DNA of 64,000 bases from Oxyruncus cristatus. Taxonomy: Eukaryota > Chordata > Aves > Passeriformes > Cotingidae. Where the stretch lies: the NCBI GenBank assembly GCA_013399855.1, contig VXAY01001953.1:515526-579525 (forward strand). The letters run 5' to 3'. Within the stretch, counting starts at the first letter, position 1; the number at the start of each line of letters is the position of its first letter. Below are positions 35,901 through 48,915 of this stretch, piece after piece. The notes below the pieces were generated by a model that did not search any database, was not told the DNA's origin, and was given only the letters and a program-made list of their open reading frames with translations. Made by a program: the position numbers and the translations under genes.

Positions 35901-38900
35901 AATAGTTTTGAATCTCCATATTTGTTGTGTTCCTGAAGTTTGATACAGAAGTTACTGGAGCAACCTTTGAGAAACAAGGTGACAGTATCCAGCAGGCATT
36001 GACCCTCTGGGGAATTTGGCTGCTTGGACTCAGGGCAGTTTAGAGGTGATTTATATATCCAACCATGGTACACCTCAGTGGAACTACCTCTCCTTTTTTT
36101 TGGAGCTGCTATTAAGCTTTTTTAAAAATTTAAAATGAGTCTAGTAAAAGTCCATCAAACATAATCTTACACTGTGTAGCTTTTGAAATTTGGACAGATG
36201 AGATGAGTCCCTGCTATGGTGTCTGTACCTGTCTCTGACCAGCTGTTGGTCAGATTGTTTGTTACCTATATTCTGTTCTAAATATTTTGGTTATTGTACA
36301 TTCTTCATTGAGGCACAAATGGTCTCTTACTGTCTGGCTCTGCAGATCAGAACACAACCTACTGCCCCACAACATGGGTATTACTACTGTAATACAAATA
36401 ATACTAATTTCAGAATTAGATCAAGTAGAAACATACTAGCTCTCTGTGGCTAAAATTATACTGAAGTCAACACATAATATCAGAAGAGCAATACAACTTA
36501 GTAAAAATTTGAACTAATACTTCCCCCCCTCCAATTTGAGATATTGAAGCACTTTGTGCATTCCTACCAAATTTGTCAAATTTATTTCCAGGGTGTTTGG
36601 AATGATAGGGGAGAGTTTGGTAAGTGAATCAAAGAATCGGTGACTCTGTCAGTTCTAGTAAAAGTTATTAGTATCTTTTTAATCTCTGAAAACTATTCAG
36701 CCTTTTTGGGTCCAGCAAACCAATTACACCCTTGGGAGGATGTGATATTGTCTCCTCTCTGAGTTGACAATGCTTTCTACTGTGGACAGTCTCATTTCCA
36801 TATCTGAAGGTGGTACTGTCTAGCTACCTTTGGTCAATACATCATCCCCTTTATGTTTATTGCATTTGGTGACCTGATGGTTGCTTGCTTGAGATATTCA
36901 TTAAACAGGTAGTTCAGAATTTTTAAAAGTAAAGTTGAAATGTTAGTACAAAGCAAGAACCAGCTTGATTTTGGAAATTTCTGAGATCATGACAGCTTCT
37001 GTATATTGGAGCTACAGTCAGCTTCTTTTCCTTAATGAATCTTACCTACTGAAATATGTTTGATCTTAAGCCCTAGGAGCTCGTAGGTTTCCTTTAGAAA
37101 CAATCTTTTCTTTGTTTTCATTCTTCTGGAATATGAGCATGGATCTTAAAAAACGCACTTGGCTACAAATGTGTCCAAAACTCCGCTTTGAGGACTTGTG
37201 ATGCATTTCTTTGCTTGCTAGCCATATTCAGCATGTGGGTACAATTGTGCTTTTTGAAAGTTCTGCACATGAATTAATGAGTTAATCTAAATTAGCATGG
37301 GAAACATTGGCAGAATTGCCTACCTCTTGTTAGCCTAAAAGCTGGAAGCACATGAATGCTCTCAAATCTGCATCTACCACATGGCATCCCACTGCTGTGC
37401 CCACTCGAGTCAAAGGGCTAGAAGCAAGTACTCCTTTGAAGTACTACCTTAAACAAGAGATAAGGAATAGTAAACTTAACTGAAGTCTAACTGATGGCAA
37501 ACAATTCTGTCTTCTCATGCACAATAAGCAATTGCTGGAACTGTCTTTCAGCCCCTGTAATGTAATCATGACAGCAATCAACCAAGCCCAGTCTCCTTTT
37601 CGCTCTTCTCATGTTATTCTTTTACTTCAGCAGATCTGCCCTATAAAGCTGAGTGATAAGACTTTGCAATTGCATCCATGTTTCTGGAGAAACAGTGCAC
37701 ATGGTAATGACAGGTTTTGTCACCATAGCGGTGGAGGCTGTAAACAGTTCCCAAGCTTCCTGTTTCTGGATGATATTGCAGTGGCTTCCTGCAATTTCAC
37801 AATACATTGTCATGCAGATTAGCTACGGGTCACTGCATGGGGATAGGAAACTTCAGAGGTTTCTGTTGAACCTGTCAGGTTAGCAGATCTAACAAAATGT
37901 TGGGATCCCCTCCAGCATTCTGCTCCATAATCCACAGAGTTTATTGCAGGCTTTCTCTGAGAAGGGGGTGTAAAAGAAGTCATAGTGTTCCCCTGAGGAA
38001 ATGTCCCAAATGGCTGTTTTAGAAACAGGGGTTCAGAGTCAATAATTCCTTGAAGGAATAATGGGGGTTGAAGGCTTGCAGGAAAGCAAGCTGAAGGAAA
38101 CTGTAGGGTTACAGAAGCATCTATTTTAGGAATACAGGAGAGTTTGAGATCCTTATGGGCTTGGTCTGTCTTTCTGTGCAACAGGGACATGACAAACATG
38201 CACATATAGCTACAAACCTTGTAATGAAAGGAGAAAGACAGTGAATGTGTGTTTGTAGCTTTTTCATTAAGGTGCCAAGAACTAATATGGGGAAGAGATG
38301 TGCTTCCTCATGCTCAGGAGCTCACATTTAACAGTGGTCTTATTATGTGTCTAAAGTCGGGGAAACTATTCAATAAACCAAAGATCTGAGGAGGAGTCAT
38401 CAGAAAAAACATATAAAATTAAGTTTAGAAGGCATAAACTGGGGAAAAAGTCAGGGCTAACGTAAACAAGGAAGGAACCAGTCACAGTCTGTGATTTAGA
38501 AAATCTCACACGTCCAGAGGAAAGAACAATGTATTTGGAGCACAAACCACATGTCGGTACTATAACAAATGCAATGTATATGCAGAAGTGCAAATACAGG
38601 TTGCATTCAAAGTGGAAAAAGCCATGATTTGGAAATTTTATGACAAAAAAGCTTAAGAACTAAGCCTAGGCTTACGAACAGATATATCCTATCAGAAAGC
38701 ACATTGGGGTGCTATGATGATATTAAACAGAGTTTTGGGGATCTAGAAAATTCCTTGTCCTCACCTCCCACCCCTGACTGTGACTTTTTTTGTATAAATA
38801 TGTAAAATCAATTAAATTGATGTAGCAAATGCAAGTGATTCCAAAAGACATTAGCTATCCTTCATGATGTTCTTTTCAGAGGACCTTAAAAATGTTTGCT

Positions 38901-39749
38901 CCTTTTTACTCTGAAAGGTGTTTACACTTTTCCTACCTTTGCAATTGTCTATGACAGTATCAGCAACTACCTCTGTTAATCTTTTCCCTGCTTTTCAGGG
39001 ATACTGAGTTATGGGTTTGATAGTTTTGTGTACAACCAAAAAACTAGGCAGAAAAAGGTAAAAAACAGCCCAGTGGACAAGTCTGGGAATATTTTTGTTT
39101 CTATTCCAACTCCTTTCACTTAAATCTTCTACTGAAGGTAGGAGTTTTGGTCTGGGCAACCTAGAAATTCCATTGCTCTTCCATCTGTGGGGTTACTATG
39201 GTGGAAAAAGGAAGCATATATTTATATTCTTGCCTTACTTTAAGCACTCAGTAAAGTCATTGATATAAAAATTATTTTTCCGCCCCTTCTTTTTTCCTGT
39301 TGAGTGAAACTACAGAAATTGTTTTTAAAACATGATTTCAACTATCACTCAACAGATGTCCCTTCTTTCTGTGTCCCCACTGCAGCAATTATCTTCTTGA
39401 AGCCATATGGGGAGGAGCACAGTCCAGAAATTCACTGAATTGACTCACTTATTAATCATTCATTATCTTTCGTAAGAATGAGCAAATTTACTGGCTTGTG
39501 TCTGAACAAGAGTTTTCTGAGCAGATTCTACAAGTCAGCATTTTCTGAGGTTGAAAAGAACTTGAAGACGAGAAAAGCACTGTCTTCCTCCATTAACAGT
39601 GCTTCTCCACTAATCTACTGATTACTCTGAGTAGCTGGAGTAACCAAAATGCAGATTATGTCCTGGCACAAGCTTCATGCATGCAGAACATCTTAACTTC
39701 TGTCAGGGTAGAGGACCGTGTTCTAACAGGCTGGTTGAAACTTATGCTT

Positions 39750-39797
39750 CAGCTTGCCATGGTATGTTTATTTAAAGGCTTAACAGCTTGCCATGGT
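39750..39797. repeat. Spaced 14-bp direct repeat CAGCTTGCCATGGT
   Basis: Two perfect copies at 39,750-39,763 and 39,784-39,797 are separated by 20 bp of AT-rich DNA. This fits a local duplication followed by divergence. Confidence 0.85.
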
Positions 39798-40823
39798 TAC
39801 ACTTGATGTTATTATTAATAGGAAGTGTTTTGTTTTGACTCTCTTTCCTGCCTGCAGGTCCTTTTTTGCATCATAGCCATCACCAGACATCTAAATGCAC
39901 CTACCTTCGATCCCTTTCCACATCTTCTGCAGTCACATCTTTGTGACCAGGTAGACAGCACTTGAATAACAACATCTAAAAACAAGGGCAAAATGATCAC
40001 AGTCTCAGAATAGGGCTGGCCTGTGTTGAAATCTTCTATTTGGAAAAAATTTTCATATACAAAAATATCCTTTAAGCCTCAGTACTCCTTTTCTCTTCCC
40101 CAATAGAAACAGACTCTGGTGGAAAATCTTTTTGGGAAGTTTTACAAAGAATTCAGGTTTCATCTGTCATTTCAATTATAAGAATGTGATAGATGACTAC
40201 CTTAAAATGAAATTTTTTACAGAAAATATAAACTAAATGCCTACACTTCTGGGAAGAAAACAAGACTTACCTAAAAGCTTTGGATTTCCCTGGAATTAAA
40301 TTTTAGAATGGAAGAATATGCCTGAAGCAAAACCTGTTAAAGTGAATGGCATGACTCCTCTTGACCCTAGCAACTTCTGGGTCAGGGACTGCCTGACTTA
40401 GTTTACCCCAAAGAGGGCCATTTAGTAGGTAGTTGATTGGTGTTACTAAATCCTGAAAACGAGTACAGTAGTGGCTGTGGGCTGATGAATATAGCTAAAC
40501 TGCTGTTCTCTAAACAGTTACATAGCTAAATATCACTTAAGCAGCTTGGCTTAAATTACCTTGGAACAAGTTACTTGTGAAAGGGAAATGAAAGCATATA
40601 AATGAGCCCGAGACACTTGTATTCATTTGCGGAGAAGTGAGGGAAACAATTAAGATAAACCAGAAAATGGCAGGCCTGTTGAGCCATATGGCCCTTTCCT
40701 GTTTCTAACACTTCTTTTGTTTAACTTTTCCAAAGCAATTTTGTCACTATTATTACTGCGGTTGTTTCAGTTTTAAACATGTTTTCCTAGCATTCAATCT
40801 TTTCCCCAGCTGCCCCCTTCTAT

Positions 40824-40872
40824 AAAAAAAAAAAAAAAAGAAAAAAGGGAGAGAGAGAGAAAGAAGAAAGTC
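40824..40872. repeat. Poly-A / (GA)n purine tract
   Basis: A long A run with one G interruption passes into GAGAGAGAGAAAGAAGAAAG. It is purely purine on the + strand. Confidence 0.85.
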
Positions 40873-41499
40873 TCAACCTAATTAAAAGTAAATGCTAGAA
40901 AAGTCTGTAAGATGCTCTTTGCCTTTAAAACTTTGCACTGGATGTTAGTTTTTTTGTTGTTTTTGTTTTCTGCCTGTTTTGCCCAGCTGTTGGGCACTGC
41001 TATGTTCTTCTATAGCAAAACAGATGCAGACTACACATCACATGGACTGCTTCAATTGAATGAAAGCAGTTTTGGTCATTAATCCTGTCTATAGGCTCTT
41101 TGGCCTTTTTTTTTAACAAGTTGTCTTTTTATTTTTTTTTTTTATTCTAGCTTTTAATCATGGTTTTCAAAAAATTAAGAAACAGGTCTAAGAAAAAGTG
41201 TGGGAGATGGAGATCAAGGAGGCTGCTGTGAGCTTTGAAGCGTAAAAAAATAAAGGAAAAAAAGAAGCTTTTATTGTCAGGAAATGGCAAATACCTAGCT
41301 CAGTTTAACAATTCTGTCTGGCTGTAAGATAGGGAAGTAATGCCTTTGGCAGTACATAAACTCTTGTTTTCTTGCCCTTTGTCTTCCGGTGTAAAACACT
41401 GTTGAAAAAATCACCTGTCCATAGCAAAGTTAAACTCCTGGCTTTAACACAGTTGCATGGGAACTTCGGTTTATTAATGAATACAACATACCCTCTTTG

Positions 41500-42400
41500 A
41501 TTTGAATGCTTTCAGAGCGCTGAAAAGATTCAAAAGGCATCGCTTCCTGCACCAGCGGCGTGCCTTTATACATCTCAGTGGTTCACCCCTACCCAGCTGC
41601 TATATCTCATTAACAAGCGTTTGGCCATCGCAGCGAACTTTGCAGTGTTGACACTTGAAAGGCCCAGGCAGGCGCTGGCAGGCTATCAGCTATGGCAACA
41701 GGAAACTGCCCCAAGACAACACTGAGAAAACAGCAGCTGCAAAAGCCAAAAGCAAAAGAGGACAGGGAGAGCTAGGTGTTTCCAGGCTGCACTGCTTTCC
41801 ATATGGGCTGTTTGTGCAGCAGGGCCCTGACAAGGGAGGGGAGGAGAAGAAAAAGAAAAGAAAGGTCTAATAAGGAGGTTGATATAAGCTCGGTATGCAC
41901 TAGGGCATTAAATACTTTTTTGTTACATTTTAATGGCTTCCTAAAGTCTATTTTCATGCAAATAAAAGCCTGCCTGTCTAATAAGTTCACAAAAGCCACG
42001 CCTGGGGCCGGTTCCCTGAACAATCTCTGGCCTGGGGTGGCTGCAACCTGCCACCATTCCCTAAGGGACATGCTGCCCTTGTTCCCTTGCTTGCCCCTCT
42101 GCAGACACACTGGACACTTATCTCCCACCACTTGGTATCATTATACCCTGAGTAACCGTGGCTGCAGCCTTCAGCCCCAAACAAAGCTCTGTTTCCTAAG
42201 TGTCAGTGGAGAGGTGAGGATCAAGCCCCCTAGCCAAAAGGCTCTGCCTTTGCCCTGCCCCAGGGAGAGGGTGCTTTTCACCGGCTTACTTCAGACAGAG
42301 AGCTCAGAGGGGAGGTGTGGGGAGCATCCTGCAGAAGGCATTGTGGTGAGTGCCTTTATCACAGTACACTGGAATGGATGAAGCTTGCTGTCAGTTGATC
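41500..42400. promoter_or_regulatory. GC-richer, CpG-retaining island with POU octamer; candidate enhancer or promoter
   Basis: This block is visibly more GC-rich than the DNA on either side and holds more than ten CpGs (CAGCGGCGTGCC and CATCGCAGCGAAC near 41,560-41,640, CACGCC and GGCCGG near 42,000, ACCGGC near 42,280). Its middle (about 41,905-41,995) is AT-rich and contains a perfect octamer ATGCAAAT at 41,956-41,963, the binding site of POU-domain factors. A 201-codon + frame (41,776-42,381) and a 119-codon antisense frame (41,772-42,131) cover it. Neither has recognisable domains, and overlapping frames are expected in GC-rich DNA. No TATA box or donor site was convincing. The regulatory role is inferred from composition and one motif. 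Confidence 0.35.
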
Positions 42401-45400
42401 GCAAAGGGACATAAATAAATATTTATATTATATATAAATAATAAAGGAATGGTGAAACGTGGAGCACTGAAATTAGGATTCTTGCTTAACTATATCGGGC
42501 TTGTATTTTACGTTTGTAAAGGAAAATTAAACCCTGGATGCAGTTTATCCTACCTGTTACTTTGTGATCAACTGGTGTACCTCGTGTACCAGGGTAACTA
42601 TAGCTCATTCTGCAAACATTTGCAGCAAATTTTCAAGTAACAGTCTCAGATTCATACAACAGTATCAAAAGCAGCAGCAACAGAAAGCAAACTGACACGA
42701 GCTCAAGACTCACCACCATCTTAACATTTTCAATGGTCTGGAAAATACCTCTCAAACAGTTTTAAGTTTTTAATAAGGATCAGTCTTTATTTTTCCAGTG
42801 GTTCAAATGTAGCACTAACCATTGCCATGTTTCTTCCTTCAGCTCCTTCAGGGGTTTTGCAGCTGTGAGTGGCTTAAAGGCGGATGTTTAGATAGTTCAA
42901 GCTTGTATTTTACATTTACAGGTAGAAGTTGTATACACTATCACTATTACAGAAAATGGAAAGTATTTTCTCAAGCCTCATGCACGTCAAGCTCCGTGGT
43001 TTATACTAAAAACGAATTTTATAGCCTGTTGTGTACACTTCGTGTTTCCTGTGCCAAGGAGCCACAAGACAGAAAACCTGAAACCTGTGAAGTTCCACTG
43101 CCTCAGACCTCAGTGTAGCATCGTCACTGATGGTTTCCAGCACAACAGTGCACACTTCCAGCTCTCTAATCTGTGGTTTAGCTGCAGGGTGACTCAGGTG
43201 GTGATTCAGTAGGTGGCAAGCTTCCCTCTGTCAATATTGAATTCATGCCCCACTATCCTCCAGGTACACAGTGCTGTTTAAAGGACTGACCTGCTGGGAT
43301 AGAAGAGAAATGCAATGACTGATTACTGTTGTTCAAGACCCCCCAGCAGTCAATTTTGGCACAAGTGGAAATATTAACTGTTGGGCACACGCCAACTTTC
43401 AGTTTGGTGGAATACATTCTGCTTAAGCTTTCATTTCCCATCCTTATGCTGGTTTGTAATCTTGCTCTTCCTGATGGCTTCTTTCCACATGACAGAAGGC
43501 TGCATGCTCTAGTATGGAAGAAGATTTTTCTGGATCCAAGGGACAAGGGTATCCTGAGTCAAGCAGAGAGAAATCATAGCAGGAATAATAGTAATCCCTT
43601 TTATTAAAAGGGTTCACTCACCCTTTGTGCAAAAGTACAACAACATAGAGATGTTTGATATTAATCCTGTATTCTCACGGGGTATCTGTTAGCAGAAGAA
43701 TATGCATATGACAGGGTAAATGCAAAGAACAGTTTACCAGGATGCTTATTACTGCTCTACAGGCCACTGGGAAACATCACTTAATTCTAAGAAAAGCATT
43801 TTGCTTATATGAGTTGTATGCTGCAAGGAGTACACAAAACCAGTTCAATTCACACTGATTCCATTTTGTCTAACTAAACTATACTATTATTTTATATTTC
43901 TGGTATAATATTAAGTGTTGATCCTGATATTCCTAAAAACCTTCTGTACTTCAGATGTTTGCCAGTTGAGAAGTGGCTCCTGGCAATTAAAATGAGCAAT
44001 GCTTGTTCTGTGGCTGGCACATCCCTGGAACAGAGCAGTTAGCTACCACGCTTTCATGCCAAGAGTGCGTGTGTGTGCTTGCCTCAGTGTGTAACTCTCT
44101 CTTTTGCTCATTTGTGCAGCTTCATAGGTTTTTTTTCCCCTGCTCTTGATCAGATATGTTCATGTTTTGGTATGAATTATCTGGCACAAATACAGTCTCT
44201 GCTCTCTTCTTGAGAAAGAATCGCAGTATTCCCCCTGTGACTTGCAAAACCATATCTAGAACATATAGTTGTGTTTCATGATTTACTTGTCAAATGCAAT
44301 ACCCAGATAGGGAATTACTGGTCTGATGAAAGAGCAAAGAGAGGATTTGGAGATATAGTGTTATTTCCCCTGGGTGCTACATTAAGACAGTAAAATTGAT
44401 ACTGGAGTTGGTTCTTCACTATCATGAAAAATAAAAACTTCCAAGCAAAGCAGGCTTATGGGAATAAAAGAGTATTTGCTGAGTCTATATTAACTTATTG
44501 TTGATTTTGAGAAGGAGCAGAATATATAACAGAATATACCTTTGATCTAGAAATGCAGAAAAAAACTGTATATTAGTCATGGCGGACAAAATCAGTGCTC
44601 TGGCTTGCTCATCAGACAGTACCATTTTAAATATATGAAGACACATGAAGACAGACATATGAAAAGTAATTACCAGATGAGAAGATCACCAAACATCTAC
44701 TTTATTGTATACTGTGTTAAACTATGGCTATGTCTGAAAAAAAACCTCACTGCAAAATAGAGAGAAAATCTGTGTTCTGGTTTATGAAGTCAATTTTTTT
44801 CTGTAACTTTAGGAGTTAGGCACTTATTCTGTGAAAGCTTATATATCTCAGACAACATGAAACATTATGTATATTGTTAAGACTAAATCTATTATTTGAG
44901 CTGTCATGTCCTGCAAGTATTCATACTAGTGTATGTTTCCCCCCCACTGAACCCCCAAAAAATACAACTGACCTTGTGTGTTGAAAATGAAAATGTAAAT
45001 TTTTTTCCATATTAGAACTTTGATCCTCATACTAAATTATTTTTATATATGGGGACACTAAGAAGGGCTCAAAATTTCTAATTTTAAATTCTATCTCCAA
45101 TATTACCCGACTTTCAGGAACATGAACAAGACAAAACTGTGTACCAGTCAAAAACTCATTATATTAATTTATTTCTAGAATAGGATTTTAGATGTGAAGG
45201 TGTGCTCCAAGGCAATATTTTTCTCTTTCTTAAACCTAGCATAAGATGAAAATATAGAAATGTTGACATAGATATGTTAACATTTCCTTAATTACAAGAA
45301 TACTACTGGATCTTTTTCAAAGAAATCCTTTTCGTACAAATGACAGCCAGTTTTGAGGTAGTAACTTGGCCATATAGATTGTTTAGGAGTCTTTTGGGTT

Positions 45401-45506
45401 TGTTTTTTCATGTAAGCATCTAAGATTATTTCTGGTAGACAAAACAGCTAGTCTCCAATCCATGAATGACACAAACATTCACCCGTTTTCCAGTTCATAA
45501 AAAGTG

Positions 45507-45836
45507 CTATGAGAAAGAGCTCGTTATAGGCATATTTATTTGGAAGATTTCTTGGTGTTCTGCTTCAAGAAATGATGGCTGATTTGAAACTGAGAAAAGT
45601 ACCATAAAATGGGTTTCTTCAGCTCGATCAGGTTCAGTGAATATCGTAAAGGACTGTAAAAGCCTGGATTCATTCAGTCTTGTGCCTTTCCAAAGCTCCT
45701 GTGAATGTTTTGTATCATTGCTGTCAGATGTTATTTTCTCTGCTGCTGCAGATGTGCACAACAGATTTACTGTTACAAGTAATAGATAGTAAATTCCTGA
45801 CATAGAGGCATTTAGGGCCACTGCCAGATGTCTCAT
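45507..45836 (-). CDS. Unidentified 109-codon frame with signal-peptide-like N terminus
   Basis: I do not recognise the family. The frame opens with a short polar start, and a second Met at codon 12 begins a classic signal-peptide layout: MSGIYYLLLVTVNLLCTSAA, a hydrophobic core followed by small residues suitable for signal peptidase. The remainder is polar and has two N-glycosylation sequons (NDT and NES). A pyrimidine-rich acceptor-like tract (TCTTTATTGTTCACAG, minus strand, AG at 45,883-45,882) lies 46 bp upstream of the first ATG, as for a start codon in a second exon. A donor GT after codon 78 (45,602-45,601) is weak. Chance is a serious alternative, because T-rich DNA readily encodes hydrophobic runs. 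Confidence 0.18.
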   Translation of the reverse strand: MRHLAVALNASMSGIYYLLLVTVNLLCTSAAAEKITSDSNDTKHSQELWKGTRLNESRLLQSFTIFTEPDRAEETHFMVLFSVSNQPSFLEAEHQEIFQINMPITSSFS

Positions 45837-48339
45837 TTTAAGAATACATTTGTATATGCTAGTTCTAGAGGGACAATTAAGCTGTGAACAATAAAGATAA
45901 AATCATTGGAGGACAGGTATTACCACTTTATTGTTGTAGTCAATCTACAGTGCCCAATAAAATGGATTAATTTAGTTTTGGTTTTGTGTTGTTACAACAG
46001 GATTATTATTGTCTAGGTATGATTCAACAAATAGTGGATAGGGACATGTCTTTATTACAGCTGTCTGCATATGAAGCAGATGACCTGTTGCTCCTGTCTT
46101 CTCTGACAGTTTGGATGCAGAATTATCTCCATCAAACTCCAGAATGCATTAGGCAAATAGAGTCTCATTTCCATCCTCAGCAAATTAGGGATGTTGAGAG
46201 ATCCATTGGCTAGGTACTGCCAATTTGTTATCTGTGCAATTGAATTGCCTGGGAAACATTGCCCTACCTTGTTGAGGGCTTATCTATTTACTATAGGTAT
46301 GGGAAAACAGCACAGGGAGGTTTCAGTAATTACCCTCTTTCTGGCTTTTCCTTGGGCAGAGTTCTTGAACGAGTTTTGCTTAGCTGGTACAAATAACAAG
46401 GGATACTTCCACAACTAAGAGTATCTGGGAGTTGCTCAAAATAAAAGCCTCTACCTCAAAAATAGAGAGAGAGACATTCCAGATCTAAATCATGCCTGTA
46501 CTTAAAATTAGTGAATCATACAGACATTGTTAAATGAAACAGTAAATAGTCCCAATCATTAACTGTAAAATTAGGTGAGCCAAGACCTGACCTTTCCAGA
46601 AATTCAATATTGTTTGAATTGAATGAGAAATTCTGATATTGGTACTTGTTGCTCTATGTTTACCCCTGTGTCACTCTCCAAGACATACTATGTTTAGATG
46701 TTAATATTAAGATGTGGATGGATTATAACAATCAGAAAAAAAGAAGAAATAAAGGGGTTACTGAAGAAAGTCTTCTCTGAAAACTTACTGGTTTACATAA
46801 TGCTCCTTTCTAGCGTTAGATAACCCTGTCCTACTTCACCTAAAGGTGTCATAATTCCTTCCAGTCAACTCCAACACTGAAGTCCACAGAACGCTTTCAG
46901 ATAAATAGTGTATTCCAGAAGGACATTCCATTTTGATCTAGAGGCTTTGAGAGATGAAGGACCCCAGGACTTCTCTAGGGAGTTTGGGCCAATGGGTTAA
47001 ACACTGCCATAATGAATAAAGAAAATTAAAAAATCTGTCTCGAAGTCTGAAAATTATTGTCTTTGACTCTTGGCCTTCACTTCTCATAATGCCTAAATAA
47101 GTAGTTGCACGGGCCAAAACCACCCTTGTCTTGGCTTTCAGGAAATAAAAACAGAAGGTGGCTGTGGGCAGTGAGCTCTCTGGACTCTTGTTTCCAAGGA
47201 TGGTAGTTGTCTGAAATTTCAGTAGCAGAATGTGGTGCAGCCCCTGTTTCCATTTCCTGTTCCCAGGGTGTTTCTTTGTCTGGCTCTGTGTCTGAGTCCT
47301 TCCTTTAGAGTGGTGTCCTCTCTGTCTGGGTCACCTGGGTCATGCACCCTGAGAAGGCTGAGTAATCTGGGCACTGTGCCCCATAGTCATGTCCCCAGGT
47401 ACCTCTGGGCTGCACGCTAGGGTCAGAAGTGGATGTGCTCTACCCTCACACTTTGAGGCAAAAACAATCGCAGAGATGAGACATCTTCCAGTACACCCAC
47501 CCAGTACAGAACTAGAGTGTTGGGAAACCAGGATGATGGCCTGTACCTGCCTTCTTTTTAGACACATCTCTTGTGAAGCAGAAGAGACAGGAAAGAGATA
47601 TAAAAGACACGCTTTTGAAAGGTTTGGTTTTGATGCTGATGGTCAGAGAATCCTTCTCTTTTCAGAGTCATAGGAGCATCATTTAATATACATTACAGTT
47701 TCTCACCATAGGGTCTCCCTAAACTTTGGTATGAAGGAAACATGCTTGACTACAATAAATCTGGATCATGTACTTTAGTATATTCAATTTACAAGTGTCC
47801 TCCTTCAAACTACCCCTCCTTTCCTACTAAAAATGAGACAGCTTGTAGACAGTTTTAAGAATTATCCTCTGGGCACTGTTAAAGAAACCAATTCATAGAT
47901 ACTCATGTGTTAACCACATGTGTGTCACTTTGATGGTAATTACTTAGAGTCTAATGGTGATGGGGTAATGAAAATAGCTGAAATCATGGAAGGCCACTAA
48001 AAAACATGCAAACTTTTTTTTACAAACAATCAATTAACAAACCACTGGGCTACCAACATGGAATATCAGAATAAGAAGAAAAGCTATTAAAAGTCTTGCC
48101 AAGACATTATGAGCAATTTTTAGCTTTCTTCAGGCATATCCTACTTTCCTCCCTCCCCAGCCACTTACATTTTTCTTTGTAAATAGTATAAAGTGAGTGC
48201 CAAATTTCTTCCCTGATTTCAGTGGTCCAGAAGCTCTCCCTGGCATAAATCAACCTGTTTTGGAGATGTCTCCCTTCAGCTTGGTCTGGCAGATTAATGA
48301 TGAAAAAGGAAGAGACAATGAAACAGTCAGACAGCCCTC

Positions 48340-48425
48340 CAAAAAATACATTAATTGAGAGCTAATTGCTGATTAGTAAAATCTTCCCATCATTTAAAGG
48401 TGCATTTTCCTTAGTGATGAAATCC
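48340..48425. promoter_or_regulatory. Homeodomain-motif cluster, candidate noncoding element
   Basis: Within 30 bp lie ATTAATTGAG (48,350-48,359), CTAATTG (48,362-48,368) and GATTAG (48,371-48,376), all containing TAAT/ATTA homeodomain cores, followed by a moderately complex sequence. Such clusters are common in developmental enhancers but also arise in AT-rich DNA. Confidence 0.2.
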
Positions 48426-48849
48426 AGGTCTTCCTAGACCTCGAGTCAATGTCTGGTCTTCTAGGTCATTTTTTTTTTCCAGGGTATATATTGCAATTAG
48501 GATGAGGTCTGCAGTTTGGGTAGGCATATGTGCAAGTTAGCTTTCAATGGCAGAGTCTGGTCCAGAACCAGGGGTGTAGCTGCAGCAAAAACCAAAAAGC
48601 TCATTTGAACTGAATTGTGTGCTGCTATTAGGGTCCAGCCAAGTTAGTGAACCACATAAGGCCTTTAGTGAGGTGGAAGCAGACCACACATTTCACTGTT
48701 GTCCTCTTCAGTGATTTCAGTATTACCTTTGTATAGTAAGACAAGTAATGTCATCTTCCTTGGTGCTGAAGAGTACATTGATGCTTTACCTTGTTTTTCC
48801 TCTATGAGATGAAAAGAGTATCAGTGTGGAATGTGCAGCATGTGAGCTA

Positions 48850-48915
48850 TGATTATCTCTAGTATTGAGAATGACATTTGTGCAATTAATTACTGATAAT
48901 TACTGCATTCAATTG
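48850..48915. promoter_or_regulatory. Second homeodomain-motif cluster
   Basis: GCAATTAATTACTGATAATTAC at about 48,882-48,903 contains three overlapping or adjacent TAAT/ATTA cores, followed by CATTCAATTG. It lies 500 bp from the previous cluster. It is suggestive only. Confidence 0.18.

Larger units (their letters stand above)
34559..41499. other. Noncoding stretch
   Basis: No gene is recognised. It contains a CpG-bearing patch (35.49-35.90 kb), a spaced 14-bp direct repeat (39,750-39,797) and a purine-rich tract (40,824-40,872). The 128-codon minus-strand frame at 37,819-38,205 has no recognisable motif and overlaps a 101-codon plus frame, which fits chance. Confidence 0.5.

Noticed and set aside
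37819..38205. A 128-codon minus-strand frame as a retroviral or cellular gene
   Set aside because: No family motif, and it overlaps an opposite-strand frame of similar size.
41290..41350. tRNA or SINE promoter-like TAGCTCAGTT
   Set aside because: No matching B box at the right distance, no cloverleaf and no SINE tail.
41776..42381. A 201-codon frame as a new protein-coding gene
   Set aside because: It is a GC-richer block with overlapping frames on both strands, no domain, no splice sites and no plausible composition signal. A chance frame is more likely.
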